Positions 7,533 to 15,032 of a DNA stretch of 64,000 nt are shown piece by piece. Below the pieces are notes generated by a model that was not told where the DNA came from, made no database searches, and was given only the letters and a program-made list of their open reading frames with translations. Numbering within the stretch: position 1 is the first letter of the stretch; every line of letters begins with the position of its first letter. Source of the stretch: Clostridiales bacterium oral taxon 876 str. F0540 (lineage in GTDB: Bacteria > Bacillota > Clostridia > Clostridiales > Clostridiaceae); assembly GCA_000466585.1 (NCBI GenBank), contig KE993508.1:60212-124211 (forward strand), read 5' to 3'. Position numbers and translations under genes: made by a program.

Positions 7533-10166
7533 TTACTTTCTTGGGCTTTTAACTTGAGCTTGAGCAGCAGCAAGTCTAGCAACAGGTACTCTGAATGGTG
7601 AGCAGGAAACATAGTTTAATCCTACATTGTGGCAGAATTCAACTGATGATGGGTCTCCACCATGCTCTCCACAGATACCAAGTTTAATATTTGGTCTTGT
7701 TGATTTTCCTTTTTCAGCAGCCATTTGAACAAGTTGACCAACACCTGTTTGGTCTAGTTTAGCAAATGGATCAAATTCGTATATCTTCTTGTCATAGTAG
7801 TGCTTTAAGAAGTTACCAGCATCATCTCTTGAGAAACCAAATGTCATTTGAGTTAAGTCATTTGTTCCAAATGAGAAGAACTCAGCTTCTTTAGCTATTT
7901 CATCAGCAGTAAGCGCTGCTCTTGGTATTTCTATCATAGTACCAACCATGTACTTCATATCAATACCTTTTTCTTTGATGATTTCATCTGCAACTCTTAC
8001 AACAACATCTTTAACATATTTTAATTCTTTTATTTCTCCAACAAGAGGAATCATTATTTCAGGAACTATGTCGTAGCCTTTTCTAGTCTTAACATCTATT
8101 GCAGCTTCGATTACAGCTCTTGTCTGCATTTCAGCTATTTCTGGGTAAGATACTGCTAATCTACATCCTCTATGACCCATCATTGGGTTAAATTCATGTA
8201 AAGATTCTACAGTAGCTTTTAACTCTTCAAAAGTTAATCCCATTTCTGCTGCTAATGCTCTTATATCCTCATCTTCATGAGGTAAGAACTCATGTAGTGG
8301 TGGATCTAAGAATCTTATAGTAACCGGTCTGTATTCCATTGCCTCGTAAAGACCAACAAAGTCTTCTCTTTGCATTGGAAGTAATTTATCTAGAGCTTTT
8401 CTTCTTTGCTCCTCAGTTTTAGCTACTATCATTTCTCTAACTGCTGGTATTCTATCTTCATCGAAGAACATATGCTCTGTTCTGCAAAGACCAATACCTT
8501 CAGCTCCAAACTTAACAGCTTGTGCTGCGTCTCTTGGAGTATCAGCATTTGTTCTAACCTTTAAGCTTCTGATTTCATCAGCCCATGCCATAAATGTTCC
8601 GAAGTAACCGCTAATTTCTGGTTCTACTGTTTTTATAGCCTGACCATATACATTACCAGTACTTCCATCTATTGATAGATAATCATTTTCACCTAATGTT
8701 AATCCTGCTACTTCTATAGTTCTAGCTTCTTCGTTAACTTTTATGTCACCACAACCAGCAACACAGCAAGTTCCCATACCTCTAGCTACAACAGCAGCGT
8801 GAGAAGTCATACCTCCTCTTACTGTAAGGATACCTTCAGCAGCAATCATACCTTCGATATCTTCTGGAGAAGTTTCAAGTCTAACTAAAACTACTTTTTC
8901 TCCTTTTTCAGCTCTTTCCTTAGCTTCTTCTGCAGTAAATGTTATTTTACCACATGCAGCTCCTGGAGATGCTGGAAGACCTTTAGCTATAACTTTAGCA
9001 CTCTTTAAATCAGCAGAATCAAATGCTGGGTGAAGTAAAGAATCTAGTTGTTTTGGATCAACTTTAAGTATAGCTTCTTCTTTTGTAGCCATACCTTCTT
9101 CAACTAAATCAACGGCAATTTTTAATGCTGCTTGAGCAGTTCTTTTACCATTTCTAGTTTGTAAGAAATAAAGTGTTCCATCTTCTATAGTAAATTCCAT
9201 GTCTTGCATGTCTTTATAGTGATTTTCTAACTTGTTTACTATTTCCATAAACTGCTTGTAAACTTCTGGATTTCTCTTTTCAAGAGTTGATATATCTTCT
9301 GGAGTTCTTATACCTGCAACAACGTCTTCACCTTGTGCATTCATTAAGTATTCAGCATATATTTTCTTTTCGCCAGTTGATGGGTTTCTTGAGAAAGCAA
9401 CTCCAGTACCTGAAGTTTCTCCTTTATTACCAAATACCATTGACTGTACATTAACAGCTGTTCCCCAGCTTGATGGTATATCGTTTAATCTTCTGTAAAC
9501 GATAGCTCTTGGATTATCCCAAGATCTAAATACAGCTGTAACAGATTCTATTAATTGAAGCTTTGGATCAGCTGGGAACTCTTCACCTTTTGCTTCTTTA
9601 TAGAAGGCCTTAAATCTTTTTACTACTTCCTTAAGATCATTTGCATCTAATTCAGTATCAAGCTTAACGCCTTTCTTTTCTTTTATTTCATCTAATATGT
9701 CTTCGAAGTTTCTCTTTTCAACTTCCATAACAACATCAGCAAACATTTGAATAAATCTTCTGTATGAATCGTAAGCAAATCTTTCGTTTCCTGTAAGTTT
9801 TGCCATTGCTTCAACAGTCTCATCATTTAAACCAAGATTAAGGATTGTATCCATCATACCTGGCATTGATGCTCTTGCTCCAGATCTAACTGAAACTAGT
9901 AATGGGTTCTCAACACTACCAAATTTCTTGCCAGTGATTTTTTCAAGCTTTGCCATATTCTCTAGAATTTGGTCAATTACTTCTTGAGCAATTTTCTTTC
10001 CATCTTCGTAATACTTATTGCAAGCCTCTGTAGTTACAGTAAATCCTTGTGGTACTGGGATTCCTAAAATAGTCATTTCTGCTAGATTAGCACCCTTTCC
10101 ACCAAGGAGTTCTCTCATTGAACCAGTACCTTCACTAAAAAGGTAAACATACTTTTTGCTTTGCAT
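7533..10166 (-). CDS. ppdK: Pyruvate, phosphate dikinase
   Basis: PPDK interconverts pyruvate, ATP and phosphate with PEP, AMP and PPi, and in clostridia can serve glycolysis or PEP supply. The 877-residue length is typical. Seen in order: N-terminal nucleotide-grasp domain (LLGGKGANLAEM near residue 20), the swivelling phosphohistidine domain with GGMTSHAAVVARGMG, and the C-terminal TIM barrel with IGLCRTEHMF, MMGHRGCRLA and ICGEHGGDPSS, which carries the catalytic Cys. No change in key residues is seen. The ATG has an AAGGAGTG site. A CcpN-type regulator lies directly upstream with an inverted repeat between the two genes, so local control is likely. Confidence 0.97.
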   Translation of the reverse strand: MQSKKYVYLFSEGTGSMRELLGGKGANLAEMTILGIPVPQGFTVTTEACNKYYEDGKKIAQEVIDQILENMAKLEKITGKKFGSVENPLLVSVRSGARASMPGMMDTILNLGLNDETVEAMAKLTGNERFAYDSYRRFIQMFADVVMEVEKRNFEDILDEIKEKKGVKLDTELDANDLKEVVKRFKAFYKEAKGEEFPADPKLQLIESVTAVFRSWDNPRAIVYRRLNDIPSSWGTAVNVQSMVFGNKGETSGTGVAFSRNPSTGEKKIYAEYLMNAQGEDVVAGIRTPEDISTLEKRNPEVYKQFMEIVNKLENHYKDMQDMEFTIEDGTLYFLQTRNGKRTAQAALKIAVDLVEEGMATKEEAILKVDPKQLDSLLHPAFDSADLKSAKVIAKGLPASPGAACGKITFTAEEAKERAEKGEKVVLVRLETSPEDIEGMIAAEGILTVRGGMTSHAAVVARGMGTCCVAGCGDIKVNEEARTIEVAGLTLGENDYLSIDGSTGNVYGQAIKTVEPEISGYFGTFMAWADEIRSLKVRTNADTPRDAAQAVKFGAEGIGLCRTEHMFFDEDRIPAVREMIVAKTEEQRRKALDKLLPMQREDFVGLYEAMEYRPVTIRFLDPPLHEFLPHEDEDIRALAAEMGLTFEELKATVESLHEFNPMMGHRGCRLAVSYPEIAEMQTRAVIEAAIDVKTRKGYDIVPEIMIPLVGEIKELKYVKDVVVRVADEIIKEKGIDMKYMVGTMIEIPRAALTADEIAKEAEFFSFGTNDLTQMTFGFSRDDAGNFLKHYYDKKIYEFDPFAKLDQTGVGQLVQMAAEKGKSTRPNIKLGICGEHGGDPSSVEFCHNVGLNYVSCSPFRVPVARLAAAQAQVKSPRK

Positions 10167-10202
10167 GTCTGTAACACTCCTTTGTATTATAATATTTATA
10201 TA

Positions 10203-10230
10203 CTAACGGGTTGTTTTTTGTCCCGGTTAG
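10203..10230 (-). promoter_or_regulatory. Inverted repeat between the CcpN-type gene and ppdK
   Basis: CTAACCGGG (10230-10222) and CCCGTTAG (10210-10203) form a stem with one bulged base around an 11-base loop. There is no T-run after it, so it looks more like an operator or leader structure than a terminator. Confidence 0.4.
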
Positions 10231-10245
10231 GTCATTAAAAATAAA

Positions 10246-10899
10246 TTAGTTATTTTCGCCTAATTTAACAAACAACTTTGTAATATTGGTTTTTGAAATC
10301 TTACCTATAATTTTGAAGCTCTCTTTTGATCCATCAAATACTCTTTCAACTACAGGAAGGCTATCAACTTCATGCTCCATTATTCTTTGCGCCGCTAAAT
10401 ACGCGGTATCTTCTTTTTCTACAAAGATAATATTAGGCATTCTAGTCATAATAACTCCTACAGGAACCTTTTGCATATCAGTTCCTCCCATGGCTATTTT
10501 GAGAAAATCTTTTCTCGAAACAGCTCCAAGAAGAATACCATTATTTTGAATAAATAAAGTACCCACATCGTTTAAAAACAAATGAACTATTGCATCATAA
10601 ACTGTAGTATTCTCATGTACAACGATTGGATTAGACATAACATCCTGCACTTTAATATTTCTTATGTATTCATAGACCAGGCTGTATGTAGGTTTCTTTG
10701 AGTAGATATATCCTACTTTAGGTCTTGCCTCTAAGATACCTGTCATAGTTAAAATAGCTAAATCTGGTCTTAGAGCAGCTCGCGTAACATTTAACTTTAC
10801 AGCTAAGGCTTCGCTTGTAATGGGGCCATTATTCTTAACTAATTTGATTATTTCTTCCTGTCTTAGCGTAAGTTTAATGCTGTCCACCCTCTTTCCCAA
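10246..10899 (-). CDS. CcpN-type regulator: HTH plus two CBS domains
   Basis: The 217-residue protein has an N-terminal winged helix-turn-helix (LTLRQEEIIKLVKNNGPITSEALAVKLNVTR is spread over residues 9-40) and two CBS motifs near residues 85-140 and 145-210, the layout of B. subtilis CcpN (YqzB). CcpN represses gluconeogenic genes and senses adenine nucleotides through its CBS pair. Here it sits 79 bases upstream of ppdK, which suggests control of PEP-pyruvate exchange. The paralogous reading as a general CBS-domain repressor is possible. The start ATG follows an AAGAGG-like site. Confidence 0.85.
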   Translation of the reverse strand: MGKRVDSIKLTLRQEEIIKLVKNNGPITSEALAVKLNVTRAALRPDLAILTMTGILEARPKVGYIYSKKPTYSLVYEYIRNIKVQDVMSNPIVVHENTTVYDAIVHLFLNDVGTLFIQNNGILLGAVSRKDFLKIAMGGTDMQKVPVGVIMTRMPNIIFVEKEDTAYLAAQRIMEHEVDSLPVVERVFDGSKESFKIIGKISKTNITKLFVKLGENN

Positions 10900-11119
10900 T
10901 AATACAACGTTATTATAGCATGTTAAAGAAATAAATTATACATTACTTTAATTATTTTTTCTCTAATTTCATAAAATATTCCTTTATTATTATACTTTTC
11001 TTCATATTACTCTTATTTACTTAAGTTTTTATAATTTGTAATAATGCATAATTTTTATCATGCTTTAAATATTTTACCTAAGTTTCTATACAATTTCAAT
11101 ATATATTTTAAAACAATAT

Positions 11120-11152
11120 ATTAAAGAAAACCAGCAATGTAATATTGCTGGT
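11120..11152 (-). terminator. Terminator of the DUF4342-like gene
   Basis: CCAGCAATGTAATATTGCTGG (11131-11151 as a 21-base palindrome) is followed on the minus strand by a T-rich tail TTTTCTTT. Confidence 0.7.
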
Positions 11153-11161
11153 CATAATTAT

Positions 11162-11767
11162 TTATTTTTGTTCATTATTATCTGTATCATCAAATTTAAC
11201 AGTGTAAGTGTAAACAGTTTCATTTTCCTTCGGTGCTTCTTCAGTCTTTTTGCTTGTAAACTTATCTTTTACATCAGAAGCAACGTCTGTTACTTTTTCT
11301 TTAACATCTGATGCAACATCATTTACTTTTTCCTTGACGTCCTGCACAGTAGCCTTTATAACCTTATTTACAACTTCTACAGAACCATCTTTCTTGGTTA
11401 TCTCTATTGTTATATTAGTAACAACTGCACCAATTACCCCTATTGCAATTAAAGGAGCCCATACTGCTGCAGCAACAATTCCAACAGCTATTCCCGCATT
11501 TACTGGCAAATCTACAATAGTTTTTTCATCCTTTTTCACTTTAATTCTTGTAACATTTCCCCTGTTTATCAGTTCTTTTATCCAAGCAAGAAATTCATCT
11601 TTAGTAGTATATATACTGTCAAGGGGAGTTTTTTTGCTCTTTTCAATATATATAATAGCATCGACAACATTTGCATTTGAAGCCTCTAACGCCTCTTTCG
11701 CTTCGGCATAAGTAGCACCAGTTCTTTCTCTTACGATATCAATTTTTTCTAATGTAATTTCATTCAT
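11162..11767 (-). CDS. DUF4342-type membrane protein with UBA-like head and 11-mer repeat tail
   Basis: The 201-residue product has three parts. Residues 1-45 resemble a UBA/EF-Ts-like three-helix head (TGATYAEAKEALEA, then a helix with DAIIYIE). Residues 50-130 resemble the DUF4342 region, with a hydrophobic segment near 88-108. The tail has 11-residue repeats, DVKEKVNDVAS, DVKEKVTDVAS and DVKDKF, like those of LEA or apolipoprotein-like amphipathic helices. Function is unknown; stress or envelope association is only a guess. The ATG at 11767 has an AAAGGAG site inside recO and overlaps the recO stop by 8 bases; a TTG three codons upstream is less well placed. Confidence 0.7.
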   Translation of the reverse strand: MNEITLEKIDIVRERTGATYAEAKEALEASNANVVDAIIYIEKSKKTPLDSIYTTKDEFLAWIKELINRGNVTRIKVKKDEKTIVDLPVNAGIAVGIVAAAVWAPLIAIGVIGAVVTNITIEITKKDGSVEVVNKVIKATVQDVKEKVNDVASDVKEKVTDVASDVKDKFTSKKTEEAPKENETVYTYTVKFDDTDNNEQK

Positions 11768-12515
11768 TGCCTTCAACTCCTTTAATATAATTAAATATAT
11801 CTAAACTATTTGGTTTTCTTGAAAAGCTGTTTGAAATAATATATGCTAGAAGCTTATAAAGCCCATCTTTTGTTTCTTTATTTAAAGAAAGCCTATAAAT
11901 ATTCTCTATAGGTGCGTTTATTAAATATTTCAGAGCATTATATCCTGAGTAGCTTATATTCATGCCATGGATTCTATTGCAATCCATACATACTCCACCA
12001 AGATATTCAAGACTTATAAAATTCGAACTGTCAATTTTCTTTCTGCATACTGAGCAATTATCTAAATTCAAACTAAACCCTGAAGCCATCAATAATTTTA
12101 TTTCAAAAGCCCTTGCTAAAGTTTCAAAATCTACTGCCTTGTTCTCCATTAAATAGAAGACTGAAATAAGATTTTTGAATAACTCTCTGCTGCTTTCTTC
12201 TTCAACTAATGCTATGTCAATTAACTCGCAAAAGTAAGAAGCATAGGTTAGGCTGTTTAAATCGCTAAGCAGCGATTGAAAAGAACTAATTATTTCGCCT
12301 TCATTTATAGTGTATAAACTTTTACCTTTGAAAACTACATATTCTCCAAAGCAAAATGGAAGCGTCAGAGGCATTATTTTACTTTTACCTTTTTTAGCAC
12401 CCTTAGCAACAGCAGAAATTTTTCCAAGCTTTTCAGAAAACAAGTAAACTATTTTATCATTTTCTTTTAAATCTATGGATTTTATAACTAGCGCTTTACT
12501 TTTGAAAATTGACAG
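11760..12515 (-). CDS. recO: DNA repair protein RecO, probable CTG start
   Basis: RecO loads RecA on SSB-coated DNA with RecR. The reading frame from 12515 gives 251 residues: an N-terminal OB-fold (SIFKSKALVIKSID, then DKIVYLFSEKLGKISAVAKG), a helical middle and a C-terminal CSVC...CMDC zinc site. A TTG at 12443 would remove the first 24 residues of the OB-fold. The full N-terminus starts at CTG, 8 bases after an AGGAG site; no ATG, GTG or TTG lies in this part of the frame, and a stop is seven codons further upstream. It follows era by 79 bases, the standard era-recO pair. Confidence 0.88.
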   Translation of the reverse strand: MSIFKSKALVIKSIDLKENDKIVYLFSEKLGKISAVAKGAKKGKSKIMPLTLPFCFGEYVVFKGKSLYTINEGEIISSFQSLLSDLNSLTYASYFCELIDIALVEEESSRELFKNLISVFYLMENKAVDFETLARAFEIKLLMASGFSLNLDNCSVCRKKIDSSNFISLEYLGGVCMDCNRIHGMNISYSGYNALKYLINAPIENIYRLSLNKETKDGLYKLLAYIISNSFSRKPNSLDIFNYIKGVEGNE

Positions 12516-12594
12516 AAAATCATCTCCTATACGTTAGTATACCCTATAAAAATAAATTATTTACAGTACCATATTTTTTAATTATAAAAATATG

Positions 12595-13476
12595 TTACTT
12601 ATACCCTAACTCTCTTAAAAGACTGGAATTGTCCCTCCACTCTTTTTTGACTTTTACCCATAATTTAAGGTAAACTTTAGTGCCCAAAAATTTTTCTATA
12701 TCTTGTCTTGCGTAAGTAGAAATTTTCTTAAGCATCTCTCCGCCTTTACCAATTATAATCCCTTTATGGGAATCTTTTTCGCATAATAAAGTTGCTTCAA
12801 TATTATATACATCATTATCTTCTTTTTTCATCAATATAATTTCTACTGCTATTCCATGTGGAACTTCCTGAGTAAGAAGCCTTAAAGCTTTTTCTCTAAT
12901 AACCTCCGAAACTATGAATCTCTCCTGTTGGTCTGTAATCATATCTTCAGGATAAAATTTAGGACCTTCCTTAAGGTATTTAGTCATTATGTTTAAAAGC
13001 CTATCCGTATTTTTTCCTTTAATTGCTGAAATAGGAATTATTTCTGTGAAAGGAAAAAACTCTGAATAATTCTTTATTGTTTCAGCTACTCTATTTTCTG
13101 TATTTTCATCAATTTTGTTTAATACCATAATTACAGGTATCTTAAGTTCTCTTAATTGTTCCAATATATATTGATCGCCTTTTCCAACCTCAATATCGGG
13201 TGTGGTAAGAAAAAGGATTTCATCAACTTCCTTTAATGTATCTTTTGCAATCTTAACCATATATTCCCCAAGCTTATGTCTTGGTTTATGCATTCCTGGT
13301 GTATCAACAAATACAATCTGATAATCGTCTTTTGTAAGGATTGTTTGTATATTGTTTCTTGTTGTTTGAGGCTTACTTGATACAATTGACAATTTTTCTC
13401 CCATTAAATGATTTAACAGTGTGGATTTTCCTACATTTGGTCTTCCTATTATTGTTACGAATCCTGATTTAAACAT
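12595..13476 (-). CDS. era: GTPase Era
   Basis: Era is a ribosome-associated GTPase needed for 30S assembly; it binds the 3' end of 16S rRNA. The 293-residue protein shows G1 GRPNVGKST at 11-19, G3 DTPGMH near 59, G4 NKID near 122, and a C-terminal KH domain with KGIIIGKGGEMLKKI near 235-250. It lies upstream of recO and downstream of the broken cdd, in the common ybeY-dgkA-cdd-era-recO order. Confidence 0.97.
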   Translation of the reverse strand: MFKSGFVTIIGRPNVGKSTLLNHLMGEKLSIVSSKPQTTRNNIQTILTKDDYQIVFVDTPGMHKPRHKLGEYMVKIAKDTLKEVDEILFLTTPDIEVGKGDQYILEQLRELKIPVIMVLNKIDENTENRVAETIKNYSEFFPFTEIIPISAIKGKNTDRLLNIMTKYLKEGPKFYPEDMITDQQERFIVSEVIREKALRLLTQEVPHGIAVEIILMKKEDNDVYNIEATLLCEKDSHKGIIIGKGGEMLKKISTYARQDIEKFLGTKVYLKLWVKVKKEWRDNSSLLRELGYK

Positions 13477-13516
13477 TGATCAGCCTGCACTCCTTATAAT
13501 TTCATTTGTTATTTAT

Positions 13517-13680
13517 TTAAATTTCTTTTATAAATGCGTCCGAGAGAACGCCATCTTGAGTTTTAACTATAAAATGCTCCATCTTCAACTAAAATTGTTT
13601 CACAAATTATAATTTGAATAAGATACATTAGCTTTTTCTCTTGTCCCAAGGACTTTAGAAATTAAATGCTTATATTCCAT
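13517..13680 (-). pseudogene. cdd: Remnant of cytidine deaminase gene (cdd)
   Basis: From the ATG at 13680 the minus strand reads MEYKHLISKVLGTREKAN then VSYSNYNL and a stop at 13600, which matches the N-terminus of small Cdd proteins (family form: ELI-KA-EAREKAYVPYSNF). A second short frame, 13582-13517, ends VKTQDGVLSDAFIKEI, like the Cdd C-terminus (VKT-EELLPDAF). The middle with the zinc-binding HAE and PCxxC motifs is gone, so no enzyme can be made. The remnant lies exactly between dgkA and era, where intact cdd sits in many Firmicutes. Loss of cdd is thus a decay in place. The rest of 13477-13781 holds nothing else I can name. Confidence 0.7.
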
Positions 13681-13781
13681 GAAAGCTACTTCCTAGTATT
13701 AATTTACATTAAATTCTAAAACTTGTATATAAATTATAACACTATTTTCAAGTATTTCAACAATATTTATCCAAACTTATT

Positions 13782-14480
13782 CTACCCAAATATCTTAAAT
13801 AGAAGAATTGTAAGCAATGTTCCAAATACTGCTCCTGCCAAAACCTCTAAAATAGAATGAATTTGAGAATCAACTCTGCTCTGAGCCACTATAAAGGCCA
13901 AAAGATAACTAAGTAAAATAGCTAATGGATCTTGTGAAATTAACGCTATAGTTGTTGCAAGACAAAAGGCAATTGCACTATGACCACTTGGCATTCCGCC
14001 TCTAAGCGGCGTGCCTTCTCCAAAGATAGCTTTTACAACTAATGTTGAAATTAAAACAATAATTAGTATTATAAATATCATATATGGATCAGATTGTTTA
14101 ATTTTTCTTATAACAATAAGACTAAATTGATTAAGTCTATCCCAAAATATGATATATCCAACAACAACTGCATTTATTGCTGTTATAAGTACAGCTCCTG
14201 CAGCTGTATTTTTGGCGATTTTAGCTAATGGATGATAATAGTTCGCTGCTACATCTATAGTACACTCAATTGCTGTATTAAACATTTCAGCTACTATAAC
14301 CATCGTTATAGTTATTGTAAGTATAAGAATCTCCAGCTTTTTTAAATCATAAAAAAAACATGCAGTCAAAACCAAAAGCGAAGCAATCATATGTATTCGC
14401 ATATTTCTCTGCGTTCTTACTGCATGAATTATGCCGCTTATTGCATAATTAAAACTATCTAAAAGTTTTCTTACCTTCAT
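13782..14480 (-). CDS. Diacylglycerol/undecaprenol kinase fused to PAP2 phosphatase
   Basis: The 232-residue membrane protein joins two activities. Residues 1-115 are a DgkA-type lipid kinase with the signature EMFNTAIECTIDVA near 64-78. Residues 135-232 are a PAP2-like phosphatase part with PSGHSAIAF near 165-173 and SRVDSQIHSILEVLAG near 200-215. In Gram-positives such kinases phosphorylate undecaprenol, and PAP2 enzymes remove phosphate from lipid phosphates, so the fusion could act on both sides of the undecaprenol cycle. Whether the PAP2 part is active is unclear, because its first KxxxxxxRP motif is not seen. It follows ybeY by 40 bases. Confidence 0.85.
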   Translation of the reverse strand: MKVRKLLDSFNYAISGIIHAVRTQRNMRIHMIASLLVLTACFFYDLKKLEILILTITITMVIVAEMFNTAIECTIDVAANYYHPLAKIAKNTAAGAVLITAINAVVVGYIIFWDRLNQFSLIVIRKIKQSDPYMIFIILIIVLISTLVVKAIFGEGTPLRGGMPSGHSAIAFCLATTIALISQDPLAILLSYLLAFIVAQSRVDSQIHSILEVLAGAVFGTLLTILLFKIFG

Positions 14481-14520
14481 AGAATAATCTCCTCAAATGT
14501 TTCTTTTGATAAAGGCAATA

Positions 14521-15021
14521 CTATCTGTTTATATTAAATTTCTGTAAAATATATTCTTCTCTATTTCTCATTATTTCCTTTTCATCTTCTTCCATGTGAT
14601 CATAACCAAGAAGATGTAATATAGAGTGAACAGATAAATAACAAACCTCTCTTAAAAATGAATGACCATATTCCTCACTCTGTTCTTTTGCCCTTTCTAG
14701 AGAAATAGCAATATCGCCAAGAACAAGCTTACCGTCATCAAAATAACTGTCGTCAAAATCGTAATTCAAATAAATATCTTTAAACACCTTAGATTTAGAA
14801 TAATCAAGCATAGGAAAGGACAAAACATCTGTTTCCTTATCTATTCCTCTATATTCTTTATTTATAACCCTAATTTCATTATTATCTATAAATATCAAAC
14901 TTATTTCATAATCTATCAGTACTTGTTCTTCTTTTAGCGCAAAATCAATTATTTTTGCCAATATATCTTCAAGTTCGTCTGTAACTTCAATTTTATTTTG
15001 TCTGTTGTCAATCAATAGCAT
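14521..15021 (-). CDS. ybeY: Endoribonuclease YbeY
   Basis: YbeY is a zinc-dependent endoribonuclease in 16S rRNA 3' maturation and ribosome quality control. The 166-residue length is normal. The metal site HSILHLLGYDH (three His at the H3xH5xGxxH spacing) lies near residues 132-142, and the RxxDKxTDVLSFP-type block is seen as GIDKETDVLSFPM. It follows pgpH by 11 bases and precedes the dgkA fusion, the usual order. Confidence 0.95.
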   Translation of the reverse strand: MLLIDNRQNKIEVTDELEDILAKIIDFALKEEQVLIDYEISLIFIDNNEIRVINKEYRGIDKETDVLSFPMLDYSKSKVFKDIYLNYDFDDSYFDDGKLVLGDIAISLERAKEQSEEYGHSFLREVCYLSVHSILHLLGYDHMEEDEKEIMRNREEYILQKFNINR

Positions 15022-15032
15022 TTCATTACTCC

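Noticed and set aside
11250..11711. A 153-codon plus-strand frame
   Set aside because: It is fully antisense to the DUF4342-like gene and its hydrophobic, Thr/Ser/Phe-rich product reflects the opposite strand; no ribosome site.
13421..13612. 63-codon plus-strand frame across era and the cdd remnant
   Set aside because: Antisense to era at one end, no ribosome site, and the region is explained by the cdd remnant on the other strand.
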